The notes under the pieces are model-generated. The model did no database searches and had not been told where the DNA came from. It saw only the letters and a program-made list of their open reading frames with translations. DNA of 64,000 bases, taken from NCBI GenBank assembly GCA_947496215.1, contig CANMCF010000004.1:62001-126000 (forward strand), written 5' to 3'. The DNA is from an uncultured Bizionia sp. Lineage in GTDB: Bacteria > Bacteroidota > Bacteroidia > Flavobacteriales > Flavobacteriaceae. Both the position numbers and the translations under genes were made by a program. Positions 8,653 to 16,664 of the stretch are shown here, one piece after another (the first letter of the stretch is position 1; the number at the start of each line of letters is the position of its first letter).

Positions 8653-8706
8653 ACCAAAGTTAGTGAAGTCAATGCATAAAAAAAATACGTATAAATACGT
8701 ATTTTT
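8653..8706 (-). promoter_or_regulatory. Promoter-like repeat, copy upstream of the island
   Basis: On the minus strand this carries TAACTTTG (8655-8662, matching TAnnTTTG) with ACTTCAC just upstream and two TACGTA-type words separated by a short AT stretch. About three quarters of 50 positions match the copy at 3491-3540, in the same orientation. It could drive the P-loop/Mrr operon with a leader of about 170 nt that includes junction C. Confidence 0.45.
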
Positions 8707-8729
8707 TAGTTTGAGACAATAGCTTGCAA

Positions 8730-10088
8730 CTAATAGTTTGAAACCTTTACAAGCTCCATTGGCGAGTCTATCCCCATAAGTTTGATGACATTTTCATCTT
8801 TATCCAAAACAAACTGGATGCGTTCTTTGAGATCGCCTACCTTGAAGGTGTTATTGCCCATTGGGGTGAGTTCCATCTTGCCGCCTTTGGATCTCATTTG
8901 TCCGTATAGAATGTTGTTGTCTTGGGTGATGGCTATTTGTATGCTGCCACCTTTGTAGGTGCCCACGTATTTGTTATGTTTCTTTGTGTTCCCGGTTACT
9001 TTGTTCTCGGGGATGGAGACAAAGGAAATCAAATGGTCGTAATTGGAAGGATGAATGCTTCTCGTATTGTTTTCCTTTGCGTGCTCCAAAGCCAACAGAT
9101 AGCCTTTGGAAAATGCTTGTTTGCCTGTGGTTTTAATGTGTGGGATGACACCGACCTTCTCAAAGCTGGTCTTGGTTATGGCGTTTATGGTCTCCTCACT
9201 GGATACCAGTATGCCAAAGCGGTCGTTTATGCTATGTTGTGAAGCCCCGTTTCCTGCACCGGCTGTGACCTCTCCTATAATTGTGGCCCTTCCCAAATGC
9301 TTAAGCATATAGGCGAAGGATTCTGCGGCAGAGGCCGTATTCGCATTTACCAATACGTATAGTTTGGTGTCGGGTAGTTTGGTACCCAATACGTTGGGAT
9401 CGGTAGAGATGCCATAGGTATGATCGTGCAATGTGCAACGATAGTCCGAAAGGTGAATGGGAGATTCGCTGTCAAAGAAGTAACTGATGTAATAGGCGAC
9501 CATGTCTTCGAAACCACCACCATTGTTCCTTACGTCCACAATGAGCGCGTCGGTGTTCTTCAAGGATTCGATGGCACTGGTTATGACGGGTTTTATGGCC
9601 TCCAGGTATTTGTGTTGCGTAAAATGCTTGATCTTGAGGTAACCGATGTTGCCTTCCAAGACCTTGATCTCGCTCAAACCGTAATTGGACCACAATCCGG
9701 TTTCGTTTACTTGTATTGGGGCGGTATCGGTCGTAGAGATTTCCCTAGGTGAACGGTATGTCATACTCATGTGCAAATCGCCATCTATGGCTCTCAAATC
9801 GCTTTTCAGGGAATCTGCCAATGTTTGCGGATTGACGATGTTGGCATAGTGACCATTCTTGTGTTTGGTTCGGATGCGATCTACTATTTGGTTGCCTACC
9901 TTGGGTGTTACGTGATACCGCTTCACGATGACATCTATGGAATCTATGATGGTGTTGAGTTCCTTGGCAGTTACCGGTTTTATGGTGTTTTGCTGTGCGT
10001 ATGCTGCTTTCGGTGCAAGATACAGTGTGAAAATTACAAGCAATGTTTGCAGCTTGAGGATTGTCTTGTCTTTGAGATTGATGTTCAT
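8730..10088 (-). CDS. S41 family peptidase, secreted
   Basis: The protein is an exported serine peptidase of family S41 (interphotoreceptor retinoid-binding protein/tricorn-like). I chose the ATG at 10086-10088 because it gives a proper signal peptide ending KAAYAQQ; the in-frame ATG at 10136 would add 16 residues before it. Visible features are DGDLHMS (the conserved D-x-H turn), the strand-loop ALIVDVRNNGGG, and NTASAAESFAY containing the nucleophilic Ser (about residue 253 in this numbering), followed by GEVTAGAG. A C-terminal domain of about 100 residues (GTYKGGSIQIAI..) resembles the small beta domain often fused to such peptidases. Substrate unknown. It stands alone on the minus strand, upstream of the defence island. 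Confidence 0.85.
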   Translation of the reverse strand: MNINLKDKTILKLQTLLVIFTLYLAPKAAYAQQNTIKPVTAKELNTIIDSIDVIVKRYHVTPKVGNQIVDRIRTKHKNGHYANIVNPQTLADSLKSDLRAIDGDLHMSMTYRSPREISTTDTAPIQVNETGLWSNYGLSEIKVLEGNIGYLKIKHFTQHKYLEAIKPVITSAIESLKNTDALIVDVRNNGGGFEDMVAYYISYFFDSESPIHLSDYRCTLHDHTYGISTDPNVLGTKLPDTKLYVLVNANTASAAESFAYMLKHLGRATIIGEVTAGAGNGASQHSINDRFGILVSSEETINAITKTSFEKVGVIPHIKTTGKQAFSKGYLLALEHAKENNTRSIHPSNYDHLISFVSIPENKVTGNTKKHNKYVGTYKGGSIQIAITQDNNILYGQMRSKGGKMELTPMGNNTFKVGDLKERIQFVLDKDENVIKLMGIDSPMELVKVSNY

Positions 10089-10161
10089 GGCAATTGTTTT
10101 TTGATTGCCGTAAAGGTAAATGCAACTGGACACCAAAAATAGAATGAGATTAGCCTGTTTC

Positions 10162-10956
10162 TCAAAACTTCCTATAATCCCTAGGCAGGAAGCCTGTAAG
10201 TTGCTTGAAGTTCCTTATGAAATGGCTTTGGTCCGTAAACCCGCAATGAAAGGCAATTTGTGAAAGTGACAAGGACGTGTTCTTGATGAGGTCTATGCTT
10301 TTTTCGATCTTCAACTTACGTTGGTATTCTCCCAAGGTACAATGGAAGTACTTTCGGAAATGCTTGGATATCGTTACCGGATGTGCGCCAACGGACAATG
10401 CAATGTCTTTCAATGACAGGACTTCGTTCCATTTGTCATGCAACAATTGCTTGAGTAGAACGACCCATCTGGGATGGTTTGCATGAATCTTTGTCTTTTG
10501 CTGGGAAACGAGATCCAACAACAGTGTTTGGAGGTTCAGGTAGTTGTTTTGGTCTGGAAGAACCAATTCCTTCTGCATCTTCAACATCAATGCCTTGGCA
10601 CTCACATTGTTCTTTATTGCTTCCTTTATGTCTTGTGCATTGAGGTCGTATCTGTGCAGAAAGGAGTGTTCGATCTCTATGTTGGCGCTTTTGGAGGTTG
10701 GAGTGGGAGAAATCCACCGGTGGCGTTCTTCCGCATGGTAGAAAAAGATGCTGCCTTCCTTTTTGCTATAGGTGGTTTGATGCCTTGTCTCTGCCTTGCC
10801 TCCTTCGAAGACAAAGCAGATGTGAAGGTTTTCATGGTAATGCCATTCCGGATTGTTCTCGCGAACGGTGTACAGGGTGTTGGTGATCATGCTGCCTTCA
10901 ATTTGAAGCCTGTGTATGATCTCTCCGGTATATTCCCCTTTGTTTAGAATGGTCAT
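10162..10956 (-). CDS. AraC family regulator with cupin sensor domain
   Basis: The N-terminal half (about 1-110) is a cupin-like ligand domain (NPEWHYHENLHICFVFEGG and a later HAEERHRW). The C-terminal 100 residues contain two helix-turn-helix motifs: LKDIALSVGAHPVTISKHFRKYF and LSQIAFHCGFTDQSHF with the conserved FKQLTGFLPRDYR end. The length of 264 residues is normal. It lies 25 bases from the S41 peptidase stop region upstream of that gene and in the same direction, so the two may be co-transcribed, with the regulator first. The inducer is not predictable. Confidence 0.9.
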   Translation of the reverse strand: MTILNKGEYTGEIIHRLQIEGSMITNTLYTVRENNPEWHYHENLHICFVFEGGKAETRHQTTYSKKEGSIFFYHAEERHRWISPTPTSKSANIEIEHSFLHRYDLNAQDIKEAIKNNVSAKALMLKMQKELVLPDQNNYLNLQTLLLDLVSQQKTKIHANHPRWVVLLKQLLHDKWNEVLSLKDIALSVGAHPVTISKHFRKYFHCTLGEYQRKLKIEKSIDLIKNTSLSLSQIAFHCGFTDQSHFIRNFKQLTGFLPRDYRKF

Positions 10957-11063
10957 TTATGTATGTCCGTTAAAATTCGTGATGGACGATAAAGTTAAGC
11001 ATTTATATGGGATGCTTTTTTATTTAAGAGAGTATGAGCAATTTGTTTACCATATGTCAAGCT

Positions 11064-11714
11064 TCATATCCCCAAATTCCAACCGACTATCAATCGTATG
11101 GTATTGGTTTTTGCCGTACCGTTGAGGTATCTTGGGACTCTGCCAGTATCTATCAGTCCCAAGTCGTCCCTTATTTCTAAGGTGATGTCGTTCTTGTCGT
11201 TTATGGGGATGGTCGTTCCAATCCCAAAGGAAATTCCAAAGTCAAATTTTTTCCTTTCTGTGCCCCAATCTTCTTCTTCTTCAAGAGGATAGTCGGGTTC
11301 GATGTCCTTCTCATTGAACAAGTAGTTGAAAAAAGGGCCGCCGTTTGCGAAAAATCTGGAATTGCCGAACTCGTATTTCAACAATATGGGTAGATTGATG
11401 TATTCGCGTACCTGTATGAAATCCTCATTACCAATTTCTTGGGCTGATGAATTGAAGTATGTCAATCTGTACTTTTGGGTTTTTCTATCGTAGTTTATGT
11501 TTGCCTTCAAGGACAAGTTGTCCGTTAAGTAATAATCAAATGAAACTCCGATTAGATAGCCTACTTTGAAGTTGTTGTATTTTGCACTATCGTACCCTCG
11601 AACATCCGGGTAATTGATTCCTGCGTTGATTCCAATTTTGAAATCGTCTTGTGCACTTAATTTAATTGAAAAGATCAACCCCAAGAGGATCAGGGTGAAT
11701 TTGGTTTTCTTCAT
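11064..11714 (-). CDS. Outer membrane beta-barrel protein (PorT-like)
   Basis: The 216-residue protein starts with a signal peptide (MKKTKFTLILLGLIFSIKLSAQ) and continues with alternating amphipathic strands, with the NAGINYPDVRG opening and a closing strand ending GWNLGI, as in the OMP_b-brl/PorT group of small Bacteroidota barrels. It is expected to sit in the outer membrane; cargo and function are unknown. It is a single gene on the minus strand. Confidence 0.75.
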   Translation of the reverse strand: MKKTKFTLILLGLIFSIKLSAQDDFKIGINAGINYPDVRGYDSAKYNNFKVGYLIGVSFDYYLTDNLSLKANINYDRKTQKYRLTYFNSSAQEIGNEDFIQVREYINLPILLKYEFGNSRFFANGGPFFNYLFNEKDIEPDYPLEEEEDWGTERKKFDFGISFGIGTTIPINDKNDITLEIRDDLGLIDTGRVPRYLNGTAKTNTIRLIVGWNLGI

Positions 11715-11928
11715 AGAAGTGATATTTATTTGTTGTTTTAATGAGATTCAAGTTTTGTTGGGAACAGTCGTTCCTTCGATACTAGACATCAAAATCTAGA
11801 ATAGGTTGCGTCAAAATGTAGTATGCAATGGTGTTTTTTATTTAAATAGCCATATGTTCGAGGATTTCCTGCATAAAAATCAGAAACGATGAATTATACA
11901 TATTGCTCCATATAGTTTTATTTAGTCA

Positions 11929-12486
11929 TTACTCTTCTTCATTTGTTACTTCAATTTCCACTCCATATATACTGTTTGTATTTTCAGGATGTAATTTTTT
12001 CATAGTTTCGGAAAAGTCATATATGAATCTAGTTAAATCAGCTAAATCATAAGTGAAGTAGTGCAATTTTATTCCATTATGAGAAATTTGAAGAGTTCCG
12101 TATTCTTTCTCTTTGGGTTTTTGTCTCTCAATATTGCGTTTAAAGAATTCTTCAATATCCCAAATCGTATCAGAAGCTGGTATTTTTTTTTCATAAATAA
12201 GATCCCATTCAGGATTTTCATTGAAAGTATCTTCTTTAAATTCAGTTTTTATTTTTATTATCTCAGTTTTTTTTGTGATTTCAATTCTTTCAGTTGCTTG
12301 ATACATGCACATAGAGCGATTAATCCAAATCTTTATTGTGTCTAAATCAGTCATTTTTTTCTTGAAATCAGTTATATCCTCTTTGAGATTGAAATCTGAT
12401 TTAGCAAGCTCGGTTTTCTTTTTAAGTTCTTTTTTGCAAGACCCTAAAATTAAAGTCAGAATTAATATTTTGAGTAATTTTTTCAA
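11929..12486 (-). CDS. Hypothetical lipoprotein
   Basis: A lipoprotein signal is clear if translation begins at the TTG at 12484-12486: MKKLLKILILTLILGSC, with the lipobox LGSC followed by KKE. The longer reading from ATG 12513 adds nine residues (MACVIILLN) before this ideal signal, so I prefer the TTG. The mature part is rich in Lys, Glu and aromatic residues and matches no family I know. The gene is markedly AT-rich compared with bioA next to it, which suggests acquisition. Confidence 0.6.
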   Translation of the reverse strand: MKKLLKILILTLILGSCKKELKKKTELAKSDFNLKEDITDFKKKMTDLDTIKIWINRSMCMYQATERIEITKKTEIIKIKTEFKEDTFNENPEWDLIYEKKIPASDTIWDIEEFFKRNIERQKPKEKEYGTLQISHNGIKLHYFTYDLADLTRFIYDFSETMKKLHPENTNSIYGVEIEVTNEEE

Positions 12487-12554
12487 ATTGAGTAGAATTA
12501 TTACACAAGCCAATTACACTTGTTTTCTTAATATATACAATAGTCTTTTTGCGG

Positions 12555-13820
12555 TTAAACAATCTCCAAAGCTTCCTCTATAACGGCATATATCCTTTCC
12601 AATTGCTCCTTGGTGATCACATAGGGAGCTTGAATGTAGATGGTGCTGCCAAGTGGACGTAAGAACAGACCATTTTCCATGAAGAAACCAAAGAGTTTGT
12701 CCCGTAGGTTGCCATAGCGTTCCATCTCTATGTTTAGATCCAATGCAAATATTACACCAGTCTGCCTTGTCGATTTTACCTTTGGGTGATTCTTTATGCG
12801 CTCGTTGAAAGCTTGGTGGGAGGCAGTGATTCGTTCTATGTTGTCTTGGATGGCTTCCGACTGCAACAATTCGATCCCAGCCAAGGCCGCAGTACACGCC
12901 AATGGATTGGCGGAGTAGGTGTGTCCGTGAAACAGACCTTTCCCGATGTCGTCGCTATAGAAGGCATCGTAGATGTCTTGGGAACAAGAGGTAATGGCCA
13001 TGGGGAGCAATCCAGCGGTCAATGCCTTGCTTAGGCAGATCACATCCGGTTTTTGCTCCATGTGCAATGATGCGAAATGTCTACCCGTCTTGCCGAAACC
13101 AGTCATTACTTCATCGGCAACGGTAATGATGTCATGTGCCTTGCAGAACTTTAGAATCTTGTCCAACCCCTTTGCATCATGCATCTTCATTGCTGCCGCA
13201 CCTTGTACCAAGGGCTCGTAGACAAAACCAGCTACTTCGTTGTTTTCCAAGATAGCCTGTAGTGTTTCCAAGATAACGTCGTCATTGGTTCCGTTTGGAA
13301 CAGGAATGCGTTTTACGTCCAAAAAGAAATCCTCGAAGGGGCCATTGTACACAGATAGGCTTGAAACACTCATGGCTCCAAAGGTATCGCCATGGAAACC
13401 ATCTTCGAAAGCGATTAGGGTATTGCGTTTGTTTCCATTGTTGAAATGGTATTGCAATGCCATCTTGATGCCTATTTCCACGGAAGACGACCCATTGTCA
13501 CTAAAGAAGATCTTGTTTTGATTGTCTGGCAATATCTTGATGAGCTCTTCCGAGAGCCTCACTGCCGGTTCATGTGTGAAACCGCTGAATACGACTTGAT
13601 CCAATGTTTGCATCTGTTCCATCACACGACTGGTGACGTACTCGTTGCAATGCCCATACATGCATGTGTACCAGGAAGCAATGGCATCTATGTACTCATT
13701 GCCATCTTCGTCATATAGGATGCATCCCTTTGCTCTTTTTATGGCTATGGCTTCCGGATGCAACTTATGTTGCGTCAATGGATGCCAGATATGCTTTTTG
13801 TCTCTTTCTTGTAATGTCAT
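12555..13820 (-). CDS. bioA: Adenosylmethionine-8-amino-7-oxononanoate aminotransferase
   Basis: BioA transfers an amino group from S-adenosylmethionine to 8-amino-7-oxononanoate, giving 7,8-diaminononanoate, in the cytoplasm. The 421-residue length is standard. Visible class III aminotransferase features are IWHPLTQHK near the N-terminus, YTCMYGHCNEYV, the PLP-binding region TVADEVMTGFGKTGRHFAS and the Schiff-base Lys in CLSKALTAGLLP. The gene is on the same strand as bioF and bioD upstream but is separated from bioD by a GIY-YIG gene and REP-like repeats. Nothing suggests damage. Confidence 0.95.
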   Translation of the reverse strand: MTLQERDKKHIWHPLTQHKLHPEAIAIKRAKGCILYDEDGNEYIDAIASWYTCMYGHCNEYVTSRVMEQMQTLDQVVFSGFTHEPAVRLSEELIKILPDNQNKIFFSDNGSSSVEIGIKMALQYHFNNGNKRNTLIAFEDGFHGDTFGAMSVSSLSVYNGPFEDFFLDVKRIPVPNGTNDDVILETLQAILENNEVAGFVYEPLVQGAAAMKMHDAKGLDKILKFCKAHDIITVADEVMTGFGKTGRHFASLHMEQKPDVICLSKALTAGLLPMAITSCSQDIYDAFYSDDIGKGLFHGHTYSANPLACTAALAGIELLQSEAIQDNIERITASHQAFNERIKNHPKVKSTRQTGVIFALDLNIEMERYGNLRDKLFGFFMENGLFLRPLGSTIYIQAPYVITKEQLERIYAVIEEALEIV

Positions 13821-13871
13821 GATATATTGTCGTTCTGTATTCGAGTACAGAATGTATTTTGTATTTAGTGT

Positions 13872-13964
13872 GATTCTGAAACAAGTTCAGGATGACGTGG
13901 TGTTATGTTCGAGTTTCTATGTTGTTTATAATCGTCGTCATGCTGAACTCGTTTCAGCACCCCA
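13872..13964. repeat. Paired REP-like palindromes, unit 1
   Basis: Two palindromic units, GATTCTGAAACAAGTTCAGG (13872-13891, continuing ATGACG) and CGTCATGCTGAACTCGTTTC (13936 on, continuing AGCACCCCAC), face each other across a 40-base spacer. Each can fold through the TGAAAC/GTTTCA arms. The GTCATnCTGAACT/GTTTCAG words recur in every unit of this region. Confidence 0.8.
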
Positions 13965-14079
13965 CCTATGATAATTAAATGCTTCCTTTCATTGAATGCG
14001 ACTTCATATTTTAATGAATGCAAAATTAAGATTTCTTTTTTATTTGTGATGACGTACTTTGTTTTGTGTTTTTTTGTGC

Positions 14080-14167
14080 GACCCTGAAACAAGTTCAGGG
14101 TGACGTGGTGGTGTTTTGAGTTTTTATTTGTGATGCGTCGTCATGCTGAACTTGTTTCAGCATCCCA
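14080..14167. repeat. Paired REP-like palindromes, unit 2
   Basis: This has the same face-to-face design as unit 1: GACCCTGAAACAAGTTCAGG at 14080 and CGTCATGCTGAACTTGTTTC at 14139, ending CAGCATCCCA. The second palindrome directly abuts the stop codon of the GIY-YIG gene. Confidence 0.8.
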
Positions 14168-14449
14168 TTATTGATATTCCAATGTCTTTAAAGTTGGATT
14201 TATTGTTTTGATTAAATTCAATTTCCATTCCTTATGCCAATTTTTCAATTGTTTCTCTCTTGCTATTGCTTGATTTATATCTGAAAACACCTCAAAGTAA
14301 ATCAAGTCCTTTAAGTTGTATTTCTTGGTGAAGACAGATGCTTTTTCGTCATGATGCTCTTCAAGTCTTTTTGAAAGGTTTCCTGTAACTCCGATATAGA
14401 ATGTCGTTCTGTATTTATTTGTTAGTATGTAAATATAACTGGATTCCAT
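14168..14449 (-). CDS. GIY-YIG endonuclease domain protein
   Basis: This 93-residue single-domain protein shows the GIY-YIG pattern: YIYILTNK, then FYIGVTGNLSKRLEEH with the catalytic Arg, and Glu in YFEVF. It belongs to the small UvrC-type nucleases annotated in many flavobacteria; its cellular role is not settled. It is flanked on both sides by the same palindromic repeats (unit 2 at the 3' side, a single unit at 14458-14483 just upstream of the start), and this repeat-nuclease unit splits bioD from bioA. Its base composition is lower in G+C than the bio genes. It is probably a mobile passenger rather than a biotin gene. Confidence 0.88.
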   Translation of the reverse strand: MESSYIYILTNKYRTTFYIGVTGNLSKRLEEHHDEKASVFTKKYNLKDLIYFEVFSDINQAIAREKQLKNWHKEWKLNLIKTINPTLKTLEYQ

Positions 14450-14457
14450 TTTAGTGT

Positions 14458-14483
14458 GATCCTGAAACGAGTTCAGGATGACG
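14458..14483. repeat. Single REP-like palindrome between GIY-YIG and bioD
   Basis: GATCCTGAAACGAGTTCAGG (continuing ATGACG) is a good palindrome that matches the first halves of units 1 and 2. It lies five bases from the bioD stop and nine bases upstream of the GIY-YIG start codon, so it may also act as a bioD terminator-like stem. Confidence 0.75.
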
Positions 14484-14488
14484 AAACA

Positions 14489-15106
14489 TTATAGTTTTTC
14501 CAATTGGCCTTTGAATCTTTCTGCATATTCCTTGACGACATTCTGGTCGAAATAAGGCTCTTCCTCTATGCGTCCAACAATGGGAACACTGGTCATTGTC
14601 TTGATTATGGCTTCTGTGGTCTTGTGCTCATTCCCGCTAAATACGATGGAGACATCAAAGCCTTTCGTCTTCAATAAATTTACGGTCAAAAGCGTATGGT
14701 TTATGCTTCCGAGGTAATGCCTTGATACGACGATGACCTTGTAATTGGGTTTTATGATGTCCAAAATGGTTTGTGTGTCATTCAATGGGACCAATAGACC
14801 TCCAGCACCTTCAATCACCAAATTGTTCTTGGTCTTTGGTGCCTTTATGTCTTTCAATTGGATGGTGATGCCATCTATCTCTGCTGCTGCATGTGGACTC
14901 ATTGGCGTTTTCAATGCGTAGGCGTTTTCGTGAAATCGCGATGTGGCATTGGATACCAACCCTTTCACCTTCTTGGTATCGCAATCCTCCAATTCCCCTG
15001 CCTGTATGGGTTTCCAATAATCTGCTTCCAGAGATTCGGTAATGATGGCGGAAGCCACGGTCTTGCCTACTTCTGTCGAGATGCCTGTTATGAAATATGT
15101 GCTCAT
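14489..15106 (-). CDS. bioD: Dethiobiotin synthetase
   Basis: BioD closes the ureido ring of dethiobiotin from diaminononanoate, CO2 and ATP. The 205-residue protein has the P-loop GISTEVGKTVAS at residues 8-19, the substrate region KPIQAGE, and VIEGAGGLLVPL in the expected place. Its start overlaps the stop of the DUF2007 gene by four bases (ATGA), so the two are translated together. The length is normal for the family. Confidence 0.94.
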   Translation of the reverse strand: MSTYFITGISTEVGKTVASAIITESLEADYWKPIQAGELEDCDTKKVKGLVSNATSRFHENAYALKTPMSPHAAAEIDGITIQLKDIKAPKTKNNLVIEGAGGLLVPLNDTQTILDIIKPNYKVIVVSRHYLGSINHTLLTVNLLKTKGFDVSIVFSGNEHKTTEAIIKTMTSVPIVGRIEEEPYFDQNVVKEYAERFKGQLEKL

Positions 15107-15483
15107 TTAAAAATGGTGTTGCAAACGTTACAGCGGTATTTTGTTTTTTCGAAAAAGGGAAACAACATGTAGAAAATGTTTTTTCGAGAAGGTTCCGCTA
15201 TCAATATCTTGGTGGAATTGCAGTTGTCGCACACGATTGCTTCACCGTTCTTGTCTTTTTCGTAGGCCCTGATCCTGTTATAGATCGTCATGGCCTTGTT
15301 CAAGTCCTCGTTATGTACCAGTAGCTTTACTCCGCCTATGGCCTGACTTATCAATGGATCTGAATCCACGGTCTTCTCATCGGCCAACATGACACGAACA
15401 TATTCTTCTTCCAACTTGGATTTTGTGATGTGGGCTTCCGTGGAATATGGAAATGTGGCTAAAATAGTATAGTGATCTACCAT
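15103..15483 (-). CDS. DUF2007 protein with C-terminal zinc ribbon
   Basis: The N-terminal 70 residues (ILATFPYSTEAHITKSKLEE.., VRVMLADE, GGVKLLVHNED) are the DUF2007 putative signal-transducing fold. The C-terminal part has two CxxC pairs (CDNCN and CNVCN) that form a zinc ribbon. It lies between bioF and bioD in the same operon; whether it has a role in biotin synthesis is unknown. A TACCTTTG box 20 bases upstream of its start, inside the end of bioF, may give it its own promoter. Confidence 0.8.
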   Translation of the reverse strand: MVDHYTILATFPYSTEAHITKSKLEEEYVRVMLADEKTVDSDPLISQAIGGVKLLVHNEDLNKAMTIYNRIRAYEKDKNGEAIVCDNCNSTKILIAEPSRKNIFYMLFPFFEKTKYRCNVCNTIFK

Positions 15484-15497
15484 GGTCGTGATTATTT

Positions 15498-16649
15498 TTA
15501 AACAAAGGTACTAAGTAAGGTCAATACCTCCGAGATTTCTTTTTCCGAATTGTAGGAATGCAGGCAAAACCGCAATCTTTCCTGCCCTTTTGGAACGGTT
15601 GGGGATAGAATGGGTTTTACATCAAATCCATTGTCTTTTAGTTGTTTGGCGATGTTCTTTATCGTTTCATTGCCAGAGACGACACAACAATGAATTGAAG
15701 AGTTGCTGCTTATGAACAAACGTTCCAGTTGAAGTCTTTCAATCTCTGTTTTGAAGAATGAAATGTTCTGATGCAACTTTTGAATTTTGGATGTCTTCAA
15801 AAGTTCCGAATATGAGGATTTGATGGTTGCCAATGCGTGTGGCGACAATGCTGTGGTGTATATGAAAGAGCGGGAGAAGTTGATTAGATATTGCTTTAAA
15901 GACGAACTTCCCAGGATTGCCGCTCCGTGGCAACCCATTGCCTTTCCAAAGGTCGCTATTCGAGCAAATGGCCGTTGTTCCATTTTAAGTTCTTGGACCA
16001 ATCCACTCCCTTTTTCTCCAAAGACGCCAATGGCATGTGCTTCATCCACTATCAAATGACAATTGTTTCTTGTACAAAAATCGGCAAATGCCCTTAAGTC
16101 CGGTGTGTCTCCATCCATGGAAAAAACGGACTCCGTGACGATGTATGTGGTTTGTTTCGATTTTGAAGCTAGTTCGGAATGGCGGAGTACCTGTTTCTTC
16201 AATGCATCCAGATCGTTGTGTTTGAACTTGTAGCTCTTTGCATTGCTCATCGTAATGCCATCTCGAATGGACGCATGGCTATATTCATCGTAGAAGATGA
16301 GGTCGCCGCGTTGAGGTACACAGGAAAAGAACCCCAAATTGGCATCATAGCCGGAATTGAAGACCAATGCATCCTCACTATCATGGAATTTGGAAAGCAT
16401 TGTCTCCAAAACAGCATACAATGGATGGTTCCCCGATAGGAGTCGAGAACCTGTGGCTCCATTTTGAGTAAAATGATTTTCGGTTAGATAGTGATGTGTC
16501 GCTTCGAAGAGGGCTTCGCTTTTGGAAAAGCCCAAGTAGTCGTTGGATGAAAAATCCACCAAACCATTTTGTGTGCCGAGTTTGCGTAACGCATTGCTTG
16601 CATTACGATCATCTAGTTTCCGTTGTAGTTTGTCGGGAAGATCATTCAT
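15498..16649 (-). CDS. bioF: 8-amino-7-oxononanoate synthase
   Basis: BioF condenses pimeloyl thioester with L-alanine using PLP, the first dedicated biotin ring step. The 383-residue protein shows DFSSNDYLGFS, the glycine-rich GSRLLSGNHPLY, DEAHAIGVFGEKGSGL and the PLP Lys in IATFGKAMGCHGAA. It is the first bio gene on this strand. A TATCTTTG box lies only a few bases before the ATG, so the message may be leaderless or nearly so. Confidence 0.93.
   Translation of the reverse strand: MNDLPDKLQRKLDDRNASNALRKLGTQNGLVDFSSNDYLGFSKSEALFEATHHYLTENHFTQNGATGSRLLSGNHPLYAVLETMLSKFHDSEDALVFNSGYDANLGFFSCVPQRGDLIFYDEYSHASIRDGITMSNAKSYKFKHNDLDALKKQVLRHSELASKSKQTTYIVTESVFSMDGDTPDLRAFADFCTRNNCHLIVDEAHAIGVFGEKGSGLVQELKMEQRPFARIATFGKAMGCHGAAILGSSSLKQYLINFSRSFIYTTALSPHALATIKSSYSELLKTSKIQKLHQNISFFKTEIERLQLERLFISSNSSIHCCVVSGNETIKNIAKQLKDNGFDVKPILSPTVPKGQERLRFCLHSYNSEKEISEVLTLLSTFV
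15503..15510 (-). promoter_or_regulatory. Candidate internal -7 box for DUF2007-bioD
   Basis: The minus strand reads TACCTTTG, a match to TAnnTTTG, 20 bases before the DUF2007 ATG and within the 3' end of bioF. No clear -33 TTG was found at ideal spacing. Confidence 0.35.
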
Positions 16650-16653
16650 GCTT

Positions 16654-16661
16654 CAAAGATA
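16654..16661 (-). promoter_or_regulatory. -7 box directly before bioF (near-leaderless start)
   Basis: TATCTTTG on the minus strand ends four bases before the bioF ATG. Transcription starting about seven bases downstream would begin at or inside the start codon, in the gap to the EamA gene. Confidence 0.45.
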
Positions 16662-16664
16662 CGA

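Noticed and set aside
13872..14167. CRISPR array
   Set aside because: The repeats are palindromic units in alternating orientation with unequal spacers and no cas genes; they are REP-like.
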